In this document: piece by piece, positions 25,244-34,306 of the stretch
Layout: each line of letters starts with the position of its first letter
How positions within the stretch are numbered: position 1 is the stretch's first letter
Origin: a bacterium
GTDB lineage: Bacteria > ARS69
Assembly (NCBI GenBank): GCA_025774805.1
Contig: JALGZR010000057.1
Location: forward strand, 1-57,374
DNA length: 57,374 nt
Reading direction: 5' to 3'
Made by a program: the position numbers and the translations under genes
Notes under the pieces: model-generated
What the model saw: the letters and a program-made list of their open reading frames with translations, nothing else
Told to the model about the DNA's origin: nothing
The model's database searches: none

Positions 25244-28200
25244 CTACGACCCGGCTTCGGCCACCGCGGCCCTTCGCGCCGCCGCCTCCTCGTCCAGTTC
25301 CCTCTCGCGATCCGTCAGGCGGGTGAAGCCCGCCATGAAGGCATAGACCGCCGGCACGAGAATCAAGGTCAGGAAGGTCGAGAAGAACATCCCGCCGACG
25401 ATGGCGATGCCCAGGGGCTGTCGGGCCTCGGCGCCCGCGCCCCAGCCGAGGGCGATGGGCAAAACGCCGAAGATGGTCGAGAACGACGTCATCAGGATGG
25501 GGCGCAGTCGGATGCGCGCCGCCTCGACCACGGCCTCACGCGCCTCCCGTCCGCGCTTGCGCAGCTGGTTGGCGAACTCGACGATCAGGATCGAATTCTT
25601 GGTCACGAGGCCGATGAGCACGACGAGACCGATCTGCGAGTAGATGTTCAGGCTCAGCCGGAAGATCCAGAGCGACAGGATCGCGCCGACCACGGCCAGC
25701 GGCACCGAGATCAGGATCGTCAGCGGATGGATGAAGCTCTCGAACTGCGCCGAGAGCACGAGAAAGATGAAGATCACCGCCAGAAGAAACATGAAGTAGA
25801 GCTTCGAGCTGGACTCGCGGAACTCGCGGGACTGGCCGGCGAGCTCCGTGCGGATTCCTGCGGGCAGCTTTTCGGCGGCGATGGCGTCCATCGCGTCGAG
25901 TGCGCTGCCCAGATCCACGCCGGGACCCAGGTTCGCGGTGATCGTGGCCGAGCGCTCGCGGTTGAAATGGTTCAGCTCCTTGGGCGCCACCGTCTCCCGC
26001 ACCTGAACCACGTTTGCGAGCTGGACGAGCTCGCCGTTGCCGGCGCGCAGGTGGATCATGTCGATGACGTCGGGTGTCGCGCGCTCGCGGGGCCGGACCT
26101 GCACGATCACGTCGTACTGCTTGGATCCGCGCTTGAACTCGGAGGCCACGCGTCCGCCGAGCAGCGTCTCCAGGGTCGAGCCGATGTCCGTGACCGAAAC
26201 GCCCAGGCGCGACGCCCGATCGCGATCGATCCGGATGTCCAGCTCCGGTTTGTTCATGCGGAGGTCCGAGTCGAGGTTGATCAAGTAGCCCAACTCGGAG
26301 GCCCCGGCCATCATGCTGCCCACCGCAACCTGGAGCTGCTCGTAGCTTTCGGCCTTGAGCACGTACTCGATGGGGCTCGAGGAGAAGCGGCCGCCGATGC
26401 TCGGCGGATTGATCAGAAAGGCGAGAACGCCCGGGATCGAGATGGTCTGGGGAAAGAGCTCCCGGACCACCTGCTGCTGGGACTTCTCGCGCTCGTCGCG
26501 CGGCGTCATGCGGAAGAAGACGAAGCCGTTGGTCACCCGGCCGGGGCCTCCGAAGCCTAGACCCGTCGCCGTGAAGAGCCCCGCGTGCTCGGGGCGATTC
26601 AGGAGGATCGTCTCGAGCTGACGCATGTAGCGATCCGTGTACTCCAGGGTCGAGCCCTCCGGCGCGAGGACGATGCCGAACGCGATGTTGCGGTCCTCCG
26701 TGGGGACCAGCTCGCGGGGGAGCTCGCGAAACACGAGGAAGCTCGCTCCGAAGATGACCGCGGCCACGGCGAAAAGGACGTAGCGAAAGCGCAGGACCCC
26801 GCGCAGGATGCCCGCGTAGATGCGATCCAATCCTCTGAAGAAGGCATCGAAGGAGCGCGCCGCCCAGTTGTCCTGGGTTCCGCGCTGCCTCCTCAGCATC
26901 TTCGAGCAGAGCATGGGGGTCAGCGTCAGCGCCACGAAGCTCGAGATGACGACGGCCACCGCCAGGGAAATCCCGAACTCGTTGAAGAGCCGGCCCACGG
27001 TGCCGGTGAGGAAGGCCAGGGGCAGGAAGACCGCCACCAGAGCGAGCGTCGTGGCCACGATGGCGAAGCCCACCTCGCGGGCCCCGTCCCAGGCCGCGAG
27101 CAGGCGCGGCTTGCCCATCTCGATGTGTCGGAAGATGTTCTCGAGCATCACGATGGCGTCGTCCACGACGAGACCGATGGCCATGACGAAGGCCAGCAGT
27201 GTCAGGATGTTGATCGTGAAGCCGAGGAAGTACATCGCCGCGAAGGCGCCGATGATGGAGATGGGAATGGCGAACGCGGGGATGAGCGTCGCGCGCGGAC
27301 TCTTGAGAAAGGCGACCACCACGAGCAGCACGAGCGCGCCGGCGAAGAACACGGTCTTGGCCACTTCGTTGATTGACTCGCGAATGAAGACCGAGGAGTC
27401 GTACGCGGTGGTCAGGCCCATGCCCTCGGACAGCTCGTCCCTCAGACGGGGCAGCGCCTCGGCGACGCGATCGGCCACCTCCACCGTGCTCGCCTTGCTC
27501 TGCTTGACGATGCCCAGGCCGATGGCCGGCAGACCGTTGTAGCGGGTGATGGTCCGCTCGTCTTCGGGGCCCACGGTCACCTCGGCGACGTCGGCGAGAC
27601 GCACCCGGTAGTCGCCCTGCTGGCTGACGATGATGGCGCCGAAGCTGTCGGCGGTGGCCAGCTCCCCTCGGGTCCGCACGGAGAACTCCCGCTCGTCACC
27701 CTCGACCCGGCCGCCGGGAATCTCGGCGTTCTCCCGGCCGATCGCCCGTTCGATGTCCTGCACGGTGAGCCCGTGCGCCGCGAGTCTCTGAGGATCGAGC
27801 CAGACGCGCATGGCGTAGCGCCGCTGGCCGCCGATGAAGACCGATCCGACCCCCGGCAGACGCTGGAGTCGCTCCTTGAGCACGATTTCGGCGTACTCGC
27901 TCATCTCCAGCGGCGTATGGCGGTCGCTCGACAGCGCGAGCCAGATGATCGGCTGCGCGTTGACGTCCACCTTGGCGACGATGGGATCGTCGGCTTCCCG
28001 CGGCAGCCGGCCGCGGATGCGCGAGACACGGTCGCGCACGTCGTTGGCCGCCCGGTCCACGTCCTCGCTCAGCTCGAACTCGACGGCGATGCGGGAACCC
28101 TGCTCCTGGCTGGAGGACTCGATGAGCTTGACCCCCTCCAGGGTGGACAGGGACTCCTCGATGACGTCGGTGATCTCGGTCTCCACCACGGCGGGACTCG

Positions 28201-28360
28201 CGCCGCGGTAGAAGGTGGTGATCGAGACGATGGGCGGATCGATGTCGGGGTACTCGCGGACGGGCAGGCGCGAGAACCCGATGACGCCGAAGACGATGAT
28301 CACCAGGCTCATCACCGTGGCGAAGACGGGCCGCTTGATGGAGATCTCGCTGAGCTTCAT
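25244..28360 (-). CDS. RND efflux pump inner-membrane transporter (HAE1/AcrB type)
   Basis: A 1038-residue transporter, normal RND length. MKLSEISIKRPVFATVMSLV is the N-terminal TM1. Two periplasmic loops follow, and GLVVDDAIVMLEN in TM4 holds the two proton-relay Asp residues. Start ATG at 28360 overlaps the stop of the membrane-fusion gene by four bases; the frame stays open far upstream, but only this start gives a standard protein. The three genes are read TolC, fusion protein, RND. It exports hydrophobic or amphiphilic compounds by proton antiport. No local regulator is seen. Confidence 0.95.
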   Translation of the reverse strand: MKLSEISIKRPVFATVMSLVIIVFGVIGFSRLPVREYPDIDPPIVSITTFYRGASPAVVETEITDVIEESLSTLEGVKLIESSSQEQGSRIAVEFELSEDVDRAANDVRDRVSRIRGRLPREADDPIVAKVDVNAQPIIWLALSSDRHTPLEMSEYAEIVLKERLQRLPGVGSVFIGGQRRYAMRVWLDPQRLAAHGLTVQDIERAIGRENAEIPGGRVEGDEREFSVRTRGELATADSFGAIIVSQQGDYRVRLADVAEVTVGPEDERTITRYNGLPAIGLGIVKQSKASTVEVADRVAEALPRLRDELSEGMGLTTAYDSSVFIRESINEVAKTVFFAGALVLLVVVAFLKSPRATLIPAFAIPISIIGAFAAMYFLGFTINILTLLAFVMAIGLVVDDAIVMLENIFRHIEMGKPRLLAAWDGAREVGFAIVATTLALVAVFLPLAFLTGTVGRLFNEFGISLAVAVVISSFVALTLTPMLCSKMLRRQRGTQDNWAARSFDAFFRGLDRIYAGILRGVLRFRYVLFAVAAVIFGASFLVFRELPRELVPTEDRNIAFGIVLAPEGSTLEYTDRYMRQLETILLNRPEHAGLFTATGLGFGGPGRVTNGFVFFRMTPRDEREKSQQQVVRELFPQTISIPGVLAFLINPPSIGGRFSSSPIEYVLKAESYEQLQVAVGSMMAGASELGYLINLDSDLRMNKPELDIRIDRDRASRLGVSVTDIGSTLETLLGGRVASEFKRGSKQYDVIVQVRPRERATPDVIDMIHLRAGNGELVQLANVVQVRETVAPKELNHFNRERSATITANLGPGVDLGSALDAMDAIAAEKLPAGIRTELAGQSREFRESSSKLYFMFLLAVIFIFLVLSAQFESFIHPLTILISVPLAVVGAILSLWIFRLSLNIYSQIGLVVLIGLVTKNSILIVEFANQLRKRGREAREAVVEAARIRLRPILMTSFSTIFGVLPIALGWGAGAEARQPLGIAIVGGMFFSTFLTLILVPAVYAFMAGFTRLTDRERELDEEAAARRAAVAEAGS

Positions 28361-29583
28361 GAGCCGGGTCCGCCTGCGCCGTCGTCTTCGGTGCCTTCGC
28401 CGTCGTCGCCCGCGACGGGTTCGCCTTCCGCGGTTTCGGAAGTCGGGTCGGGGCTTCCCGCTTCCTCGGGGCCTCCGGACGTCGGGCCGGGGCCGCTTGC
28501 GCCCCCGCCGTCGGCTCGGCTGTCCACCGGCATCACGCGCGCGCCGGGATAGAGCTTCTGGTGCCCGGCGCGCACCACGCGCTGACCGGCCTCGAGGCCG
28601 GACAGCACCTCGACCACGCCCGCCAGGCGAGTGCCCAGGGTGACGGGCGTGCGCGCCACGCTGCTGTCCGGCTCGACCCGGTAGACCAGCGACTGATCCC
28701 CCTCGGCGAAGACCGCTTCGGACGGAATGGTCAACGCCTCGTCCCGGCGACTCAGGACGGCGCGGACGTCGGCGGACATGCCCGGCCGGAAGCGCCCGTC
28801 GGGATTGGCCGCCCGGACGATCACCTGCGTGCTGCGCGTGTCGGGATCCAGAACCGGGTCGATGACATCGATGATGCCGCTCAGCTCGTGGCCGGGGAAG
28901 GCCATGGTGGAAACCGCCACCGTCGCGCCGCGCTCGAGCTTCGGTACGTAGCGCTCGGGCGCGGTGAAGACCACCTTGATCTCGTCCAGGCGCGCGAGAT
29001 GCGTAATGGGGGTGCCGGGCTGGAGGAAGGCGCCCGGGCTGACCTTGCGGGGTCCGACCCGGCCCGCGAAGGGGGCCGTGATCCGCGCCTTCGCCAGGCG
29101 CGCCGCCGCCAGGTCCACATCCGCCCGCGCGATCTTCAGGTCGGCGGCCGCGTCGTCGAGATCCTGCGGGGTGCCGGCGCCCTGATTCACGACGAGCTCC
29201 ACGCGCTTGAAGGCGGCCTCCCGCTGTTCGCGGATCGCCTCGGCCCGGGCCAGGGCCGCCCGAAGCTCGGCATCGTCGATCTGGGCGAGGAGGGCACCCC
29301 GGGCCACGTGGCCGCCCTCGCGGAAGGGAAGGCGGACGACGATGCCCGGGATCTCCGAAACGACGGTGATGGCCTCGGCCGCCTCGATGGTGCCAGTGGG
29401 CGGTCTCTCGAAGGCTCCGCCCCCCGCGGCCGGGTCGTCTCCGTCTCCGCAGGCGGCGCCGAGCACGGTGAGCCCGGTGATGAGAATGCCGGACAGGGCG
29501 GCGCATCGACGGCGACCTCCCGTCGTGGCGCGTGAGCGGTGCGGACGGGCCCCCGGATCGCACCCGGTTCGCTTCCCGTTCAT
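28357..29583 (-). CDS. RND efflux membrane-fusion (periplasmic adaptor) lipoprotein
   Basis: A 408-residue adaptor. A basic N-terminus, hydrophobic stretch and LGAAC lipobox indicate a lipoprotein. The barrel-sandwich half motifs (IPGIVVRLPFREGGHV and AKARITAPFAGRVG) flank a coiled-coil hairpin rich in Ala, Arg and Glu; beta-barrel and membrane-proximal domains follow. The last 55 residues are a Gly/Pro/Glu/Asp-rich, probably disordered tail not typical of the family. The ATG directly abuts the TAG of the TolC-like gene, with GAGGAGG inside the end of that gene. Confidence 0.93.
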   Translation of the reverse strand: MNGKRTGCDPGARPHRSRATTGGRRRCAALSGILITGLTVLGAACGDGDDPAAGGGAFERPPTGTIEAAEAITVVSEIPGIVVRLPFREGGHVARGALLAQIDDAELRAALARAEAIREQREAAFKRVELVVNQGAGTPQDLDDAAADLKIARADVDLAAARLAKARITAPFAGRVGPRKVSPGAFLQPGTPITHLARLDEIKVVFTAPERYVPKLERGATVAVSTMAFPGHELSGIIDVIDPVLDPDTRSTQVIVRAANPDGRFRPGMSADVRAVLSRRDEALTIPSEAVFAEGDQSLVYRVEPDSSVARTPVTLGTRLAGVVEVLSGLEAGQRVVRAGHQKLYPGARVMPVDSRADGGGASGPGPTSGGPEEAGSPDPTSETAEGEPVAGDDGEGTEDDGAGGPGS

Positions 29584-31236
29584 CTAGTCCCTCGCCTCCT
29601 CGCCGGGGGGCACGGAGACCTCCCCCGTCAGGTAAGTGAGCTCCGCCGCGGCCGCCGCGCTCCGCACGAGGGCCTTAGAAAGCTGCTGCTGGGCGGACGC
29701 CAGATCGGCGCCCAGGCGTACGATCTCGAACGCCGTCACGCGTCCGTTGTCGTACTGGATCAGTCCGATGCGCACTTGCTCGAACGAGGCCGCCACGCCT
29801 TCGCGCGCCAGCCCGAGCCTCTCTCGGCTGTTGGCCAGCTCGCGATGGGCCGCGCGGATGCGCTCTTCCAGACTGCGTCGCAGGGCCTCGACCTGGTGGC
29901 GGGCGCGCCGGACCTCGGCGTGCTGGCGCTCGCTTTCGCCGCGCCCTTCGCGCAGGGGGACGGGCAGCGACAGCTCCAGTCCCAGAGACCAGTTCGGATA
30001 GTCGCCGCCGATCGCCTGGTCGACGGCCTCGCCGTAGCCTCCGTCGGCATTCACGCGCAGGGTGTCCGTCCCGAAGACGACCTCCCGGGCCGTGCCCGCG
30101 AGACCGCTTCCTCCCAGCGAGCCGACGAGGTCCAGGTCGGGGTAGGCGTTGCGTCGAGCGCCCCGCGCTCGGGCCTCGAGAGCCGCGAGGGACTTCTCTG
30201 CGGCCTCCAGCTGCGCGTTGCGTTCCAGCCCGCGCCGGAGAAGGGCATCCACGGGCTCGAGGGGAAAGCTCGCCGGAGGATCGTCCGCGGCGTGAAAGCG
30301 GGGTCCGTGGACGGGTCGCGTCCCCATGAGGGAGGCAAGTTGATCGGAGATCCCGTCCAGTCGCTCTTCCTGGTCCAGGGCCACCAGTCGCTGACTCGCC
30401 AGGAAGACCCGGGCGTTGGCCACCTCGTTGGGCCCCACGAGTCCGGCCTCGGACTTGAGCCTCGCCTGCTCGAGCAGGGCTTCCGCCCGCTCGACGATGA
30501 GCCTCTGTACGGCCAGGTCGCGCTCCGCGGCGTGGAGCGCCCAGTAGCCCGCCTCGACCCGGGCGCGGGTCAGACGCCGGGCGTCCGTGTAGGCGGCCGC
30601 GGCCGCATCCCGACTGCGCTCGGCGGCGCTCTTCGGCGCCGAGGTTCCGGCGCCGAGCCCTTTGAGCAGGGGCTGGCGGATCTCCAGGCGCCCGCCCGCC
30701 CGATACTCGGGATCGATGGCGGTGAACTCGGAGTTCGTGTCGATCCGCTGAGCCTCGAGACTGGCCTCGATCTCGGTGCCGAAGGGCAGGAGGACGCGCG
30801 CGCCCGCCGAGCCGGAGGACGTCTCGGTCTCGATGACATCCGGGCGGGCGAAGGGAGAGGACGAGGGCGTTTCGGCGCTCGAGGCGTTGAGGTCGGCGAA
30901 GATCTCGGGGTCGAACGCCCCTCGCTCTCGAACCAAGGCGCCCCGAGCGGCATCCAGAGAGGCCTCGGCCTCCCGCAGCCCCGTCGCGTTTCGCAGGGCC
31001 AGCTCGATCGCGTTTTCCAGTCGCAGGGGCTCGCCCCGGAGATCGCGCAGAACCGCGACCAGCGCGCTGTCGGGATCCAGACCGCGATGGACACCGCCGT
31101 TCTCGGCGGCCGCGGTCCTCAGTCCCGCGAATTGCGGGAGTGCGATCAGACCGAGGAGCAGCGCGCCTGTCCGGATACCTCCCGGCCGGGTACGCGCCGC
31201 GGCCCTTCTCGGGTGGCGGTCGGTTCTTCCAATCAT
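29584..31236 (-). CDS. TolC-family outer-membrane efflux protein
   Basis: A 550-residue outer-membrane factor. A signal peptide (TGALLLGLIALPQFAGL) is followed by two repeats of long alpha-helical hairpins with the typical GLREAEASLDAARGAL and NELANA-like sequences (GPNEVANARVFLAS). I choose the ATG at 31236 because it starts just before the signal peptide; a frame extension to 31359 would add 41 unlikely residues. It is the first gene of the efflux operon and forms the outer-membrane channel for the pump. Confidence 0.9.
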   Translation of the reverse strand: MIGRTDRHPRRAAARTRPGGIRTGALLLGLIALPQFAGLRTAAAENGGVHRGLDPDSALVAVLRDLRGEPLRLENAIELALRNATGLREAEASLDAARGALVRERGAFDPEIFADLNASSAETPSSSPFARPDVIETETSSGSAGARVLLPFGTEIEASLEAQRIDTNSEFTAIDPEYRAGGRLEIRQPLLKGLGAGTSAPKSAAERSRDAAAAAYTDARRLTRARVEAGYWALHAAERDLAVQRLIVERAEALLEQARLKSEAGLVGPNEVANARVFLASQRLVALDQEERLDGISDQLASLMGTRPVHGPRFHAADDPPASFPLEPVDALLRRGLERNAQLEAAEKSLAALEARARGARRNAYPDLDLVGSLGGSGLAGTAREVVFGTDTLRVNADGGYGEAVDQAIGGDYPNWSLGLELSLPVPLREGRGESERQHAEVRRARHQVEALRRSLEERIRAAHRELANSRERLGLAREGVAASFEQVRIGLIQYDNGRVTAFEIVRLGADLASAQQQLSKALVRSAAAAAELTYLTGEVSVPPGEEARD

Positions 31237-31312
31237 GGCGACCAGAGTAGACGACCCTGCCGCCCAAGACAACGAGACGGATTCGAATTCACGATCCGAG
31301 CGGATTCCGATT

Positions 31313-31332
31313 CCGGCGGGCTCCCCCGCCGG
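31313..31332 (-). terminator. GC hairpin between the propeller gene and the efflux operon
   Basis: A perfect 8-base stem (CCGGCGGG / CCCGCCGG) with a four-base loop sits 30 bases after the stop of the propeller gene and 77 bases before the TolC start, both read on the minus strand. There is no T-run, so termination would have to be factor-assisted or only partial. Confidence 0.4.
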
Positions 31333-31362
31333 CGCGTCCGGCCACCCGACCCGGCTCACGGC

Positions 31363-34056
31363 CTAATGCACGTAGATCACCCGCGTCACGGTCACGTCCC
31401 GTCCCGCCTCGAGACGGGCGAAGTAGACCCCGGCCGTCAGGCCCCGGAGCGCCAGCGGCTCGGAGTGCGCTCCCGCCGAGCGGCTCTCGTCGATCAGGGT
31501 CGCGACCCGACGGCCGGCGACGTCGTGCAGGGTGAGGCGGATCGGCGAGTCCACGGGCAGTTCGAAGGTGATCCGCGTGCCGGGGCGCACCGGGTTCGGC
31601 GACACCGCGAGCCGCAGATCCGCCGGCACGTCCGCAAGCGCGACCTCGACGCCCACCACCGATCCATCCGCCAGCGGGCGCTCCCAGGCGCCGTTTCCGT
31701 GGGTCGCGACGCGGAGTTTGCGCCCCGCCGCGTACACCTTGAGATCGTTCACGAGCGCCGGGGGCATGCCGGCATCGAACGGCTCCCAGGTCGTCCCGGC
31801 GTCGGGCGAGACCCAGACGCCGAGGTCGTTTCCGAAGTAGATGATCGCGGGATAGTCCGGGTCGACGGCCACGGCCGTCGCCGGAACGTCCGGCAGGCTC
31901 GCCCCGATGTCGTTCCACGTGATGCCCGCGTTCGACGTGCGCCAGAGGTGCGACTCGCCGAATCCGGAGAGCACGACATAGGCGATCCGTGAGTCGGTCG
32001 GGTCGACCGCGAGATCCATGGGATAGCGGTCCGGCAGCCCGCCGGTGATGTCGGTCCAGGAGGTTCCGCCGTTCGTCGTGCGGTGCACGCGCGCTCGTCC
32101 CGAGGCGGGTACCGTCCCCGCGTAGACCGTGTCGGTGCTGGTCGCGGAGATCGCCATCGAGAGGGCCGGGTTCGATCCGTCGAGAGGCACGTTTCCGTTC
32201 GTGGCCGTCCAGCCGCCGCCGGTGGAGGTCGACTTGTACACGCGCGTCCGTCCCGCGTAGACGATCTCCGGATCGGACGGCGCCATCACGTACGGCGCGA
32301 TGAACGCCGTGGCCTCGCCTCCCGGCCGCGGCGGGGTGTAGCCCTGCCAGTTGTTTCCGTTGTTGAACGAGATCTGGATCCCGAGGTACTGGTAGCCGCC
32401 CCAGAGGATGTCGGGATCGATCGAGTGGATCGCCGTCCAGGCGCCGTCCCCGCCGATCACGCGCCGCCACGCCGGCGATCCCTCCCAGATCGCCGTGAAG
32501 TTGTCCTGCATTCCCCCCATGGCGAACGCGGAGTCCGAGACGGAGGTCGAGAAGCCGTTGTAGAACTGGGTCGTCGTGTAGCCGCCGTTCAGCCCGACGA
32601 ACGTGTCCCCCCCGTCGGTCGTCTTGAAGACGCCCCCGTCCGACGCGAAGAAGAAGATATCGGCGTCCGTCGGGTGCGGCTCGGCCGCGTGATGGTCGGC
32701 GTGCGCGTACTGCGGTCCGCCGTACGGCCCCTCCGGAGGGGGCGTGCCGAAGTACACCTGCTGCCACTCGGACCGCTCCGAGAGGGACGCGCCGCCGTTC
32801 GTGGAGCGCCAGATCTCGATCCCCCCGGCGTAGAGAAAGTCCACGTCGAACGGGCTCACGCGCACGTAGTGCGAGTACCAGCCCTGGTACTGGGGGTAAT
32901 CGGTCGAGTTGACGAGAGACCACGTCCCGCCCGCGTCGGTCGAGCGGTAGAGTCCGCGTCCCGCGAACGTGTCGGCGATGCTCGCGTAGGCGACGTCCGG
33001 AGAGGTGGGCGCGATGTCGAGCTGGGTCTTCCCGGTCCAGCTCCCCGGGAGGCCGACGGTCGCCTGCGCCCAGCTCGTGCCGCCGTCGAGGCTCCGGTAG
33101 ATGCCGTGCCCCACGCTGCCGAAGTTGCCGCACGCCGCGAGGATCGTGTCGGGGCTCACGGGATGGATCCGCAGATCCGTGGCGAGGATCCGATCGAGCA
33201 CGAGCTCCCAAGTGCTGCCGGCATTCGTGCTGCGGTAGATGCCCTCCGTGGTTGCGGCGAACAGGCGGTTCGAATCGACCGGGTGGATGCGGACGGCCCA
33301 AACGCCTCGGGTTTGCGCCGAGCGCCAGTCGATGCTCATCGTCCACGTGAGCCCTCCGTCCGTCGACTTCAGGAGGCCGATGCCGTAGCTGCCCCGCGTC
33401 GTGCGCACGAACTCACCGCCGTCCGAGCCCTGGTACGCGTAACCCAGATCCACGGGTAACAGCACTCGAAAACGCCGTATCCCTGCAACTGGCAAGCGAT
33501 TGCGCGACATCCAGTCGCACTTGATGGGTGAACTGGTGATCGTGCCCCCTGGAGGCATGTACATCACGTCGGGGTCTCCCGGATCGGTCGCGATCGTGCT
33601 GACGGCGGTCACGGGAAACCCGGTTTCGATCCGATCCCACGCGTCGGGACCGACCCCGCCCGTCACGGTCTTCCACAGGCCGCCGCTCGCGCTGCCCGCG
33701 AAGATCACGTCGGGATTGCCCGGGAGGAGGGCGAGGGCGAGTGTGCGCCCGCCGATGTTCGTCGGCCCGAGGCTCGTCCACGGGGCGACGCCGGCATCGA
33801 TCCCGGAGGAGCGAATGCGCGCCGCCGCCTGCCGGGTCTCCTCCCACGCGGCGGCCATCCCGACCTCCGGGATCACCCGGTTCGGGTAAGCGCGAGCGGC
33901 CGCCCAGAAGTCGAGCGCCTGCATGGCGCCGCTGGGGGGGAGCTCGGCATCGGCCGACGGCGCTTCGGATCGGTTCCGATAGTCGAACGGAAGGAGAAGG
34001 AGAGCGGCGAGGACGGGCAGGGCGAGAAGCCCGGTCAAGCGGATGCGGCGTGGCAT
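31363..34056 (-). CDS. Secreted Asp-box (BNR/sortilin-like) beta-propeller with Por-type C-terminal sorting tail
   Basis: An 897-residue exported protein. The start at 34056 gives a signal peptide (RLTGLLALPVLAALLLLPF). The body has repeated Asp-boxes such as STDGGLTWT, STNAGSTWE, SLDGGTSWA, STDAGGTWS and TTDGGDTF, giving multi-bladed propeller domains like those of glycan-binding or xyloglucanase-related proteins. The last 80 residues (SPNPVRPGTRITFELP ... GVYFARLEAG) are the Por/FlgD-like tail used in type IX-like secretion or surface attachment. No catalytic residues are assigned. The frame continues to 34425 but that lies in the divergent promoter region. Confidence 0.9.
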   Translation of the reverse strand: MPRRIRLTGLLALPVLAALLLLPFDYRNRSEAPSADAELPPSGAMQALDFWAAARAYPNRVIPEVGMAAAWEETRQAAARIRSSGIDAGVAPWTSLGPTNIGGRTLALALLPGNPDVIFAGSASGGLWKTVTGGVGPDAWDRIETGFPVTAVSTIATDPGDPDVMYMPPGGTITSSPIKCDWMSRNRLPVAGIRRFRVLLPVDLGYAYQGSDGGEFVRTTRGSYGIGLLKSTDGGLTWTMSIDWRSAQTRGVWAVRIHPVDSNRLFAATTEGIYRSTNAGSTWELVLDRILATDLRIHPVSPDTILAACGNFGSVGHGIYRSLDGGTSWAQATVGLPGSWTGKTQLDIAPTSPDVAYASIADTFAGRGLYRSTDAGGTWSLVNSTDYPQYQGWYSHYVRVSPFDVDFLYAGGIEIWRSTNGGASLSERSEWQQVYFGTPPPEGPYGGPQYAHADHHAAEPHPTDADIFFFASDGGVFKTTDGGDTFVGLNGGYTTTQFYNGFSTSVSDSAFAMGGMQDNFTAIWEGSPAWRRVIGGDGAWTAIHSIDPDILWGGYQYLGIQISFNNGNNWQGYTPPRPGGEATAFIAPYVMAPSDPEIVYAGRTRVYKSTSTGGGWTATNGNVPLDGSNPALSMAISATSTDTVYAGTVPASGRARVHRTTNGGTSWTDITGGLPDRYPMDLAVDPTDSRIAYVVLSGFGESHLWRTSNAGITWNDIGASLPDVPATAVAVDPDYPAIIYFGNDLGVWVSPDAGTTWEPFDAGMPPALVNDLKVYAAGRKLRVATHGNGAWERPLADGSVVGVEVALADVPADLRLAVSPNPVRPGTRITFELPVDSPIRLTLHDVAGRRVATLIDESRSAGAHSEPLALRGLTAGVYFARLEAGRDVTVTRVIYVH

Positions 34057-34136
34057 GGTGGTCTCCGTCGGGAGGGTGGAGAACCCGCGGGGATGGGGGG
34101 GACGTGCGGCGCCGTCGGACCCGGGTCGCTTCCTCC

Positions 34137-34142
34137 AGTATA
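34137..34142 (-). promoter_or_regulatory. Possible -10 element for the propeller gene
   Basis: TATACT on the minus strand lies about 81 bases before the ATG at 34056. No good -35 stands 17 bases upstream, so this is a weak call based on a 5-of-6 match in a GC-rich divergent intergenic region. Confidence 0.25.
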
Positions 34143-34247
34143 GGCCGCGGATGCAAGCTTCGCTGGCCGAAATGCCCACTCCCTCGAACGCCGACCGGCG
34201 CTCGGACGCCCGGCCACCCGACCCTCCACGTCGAATCGGAACGCGGT

Positions 34248-34277
34248 TTGAACCGGGCTCGAGCCAGGTGATATCGT
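34248..34277 (+). promoter_or_regulatory. Probable sigma70-type promoter for the LVIVD protein
   Basis: TTGAAC at 34248-34253, an 18-base spacer and TATCGT at 34272-34277. The predicted start near 34284 leaves a short leader that contains GGAGGAG before the ATG at 34307. Confidence 0.5.
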
Positions 34278-34306
34278 GAAACGGCACCCAAACCTCGGAG
34301 GAGACG

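Noticed and set aside
25244-29563. Minus-strand frame of 1439 codons reading through both RND and adaptor genes
   Set aside because: The first 400 codons are an out-of-frame shadow of the adaptor gene; the RND protein begins at 28360.
34190-34230. Direct repeat of CGGCCACCCGACCC with the stretch near 31340
   Set aside because: Only 14 bases match, in GC-rich DNA; likely chance.
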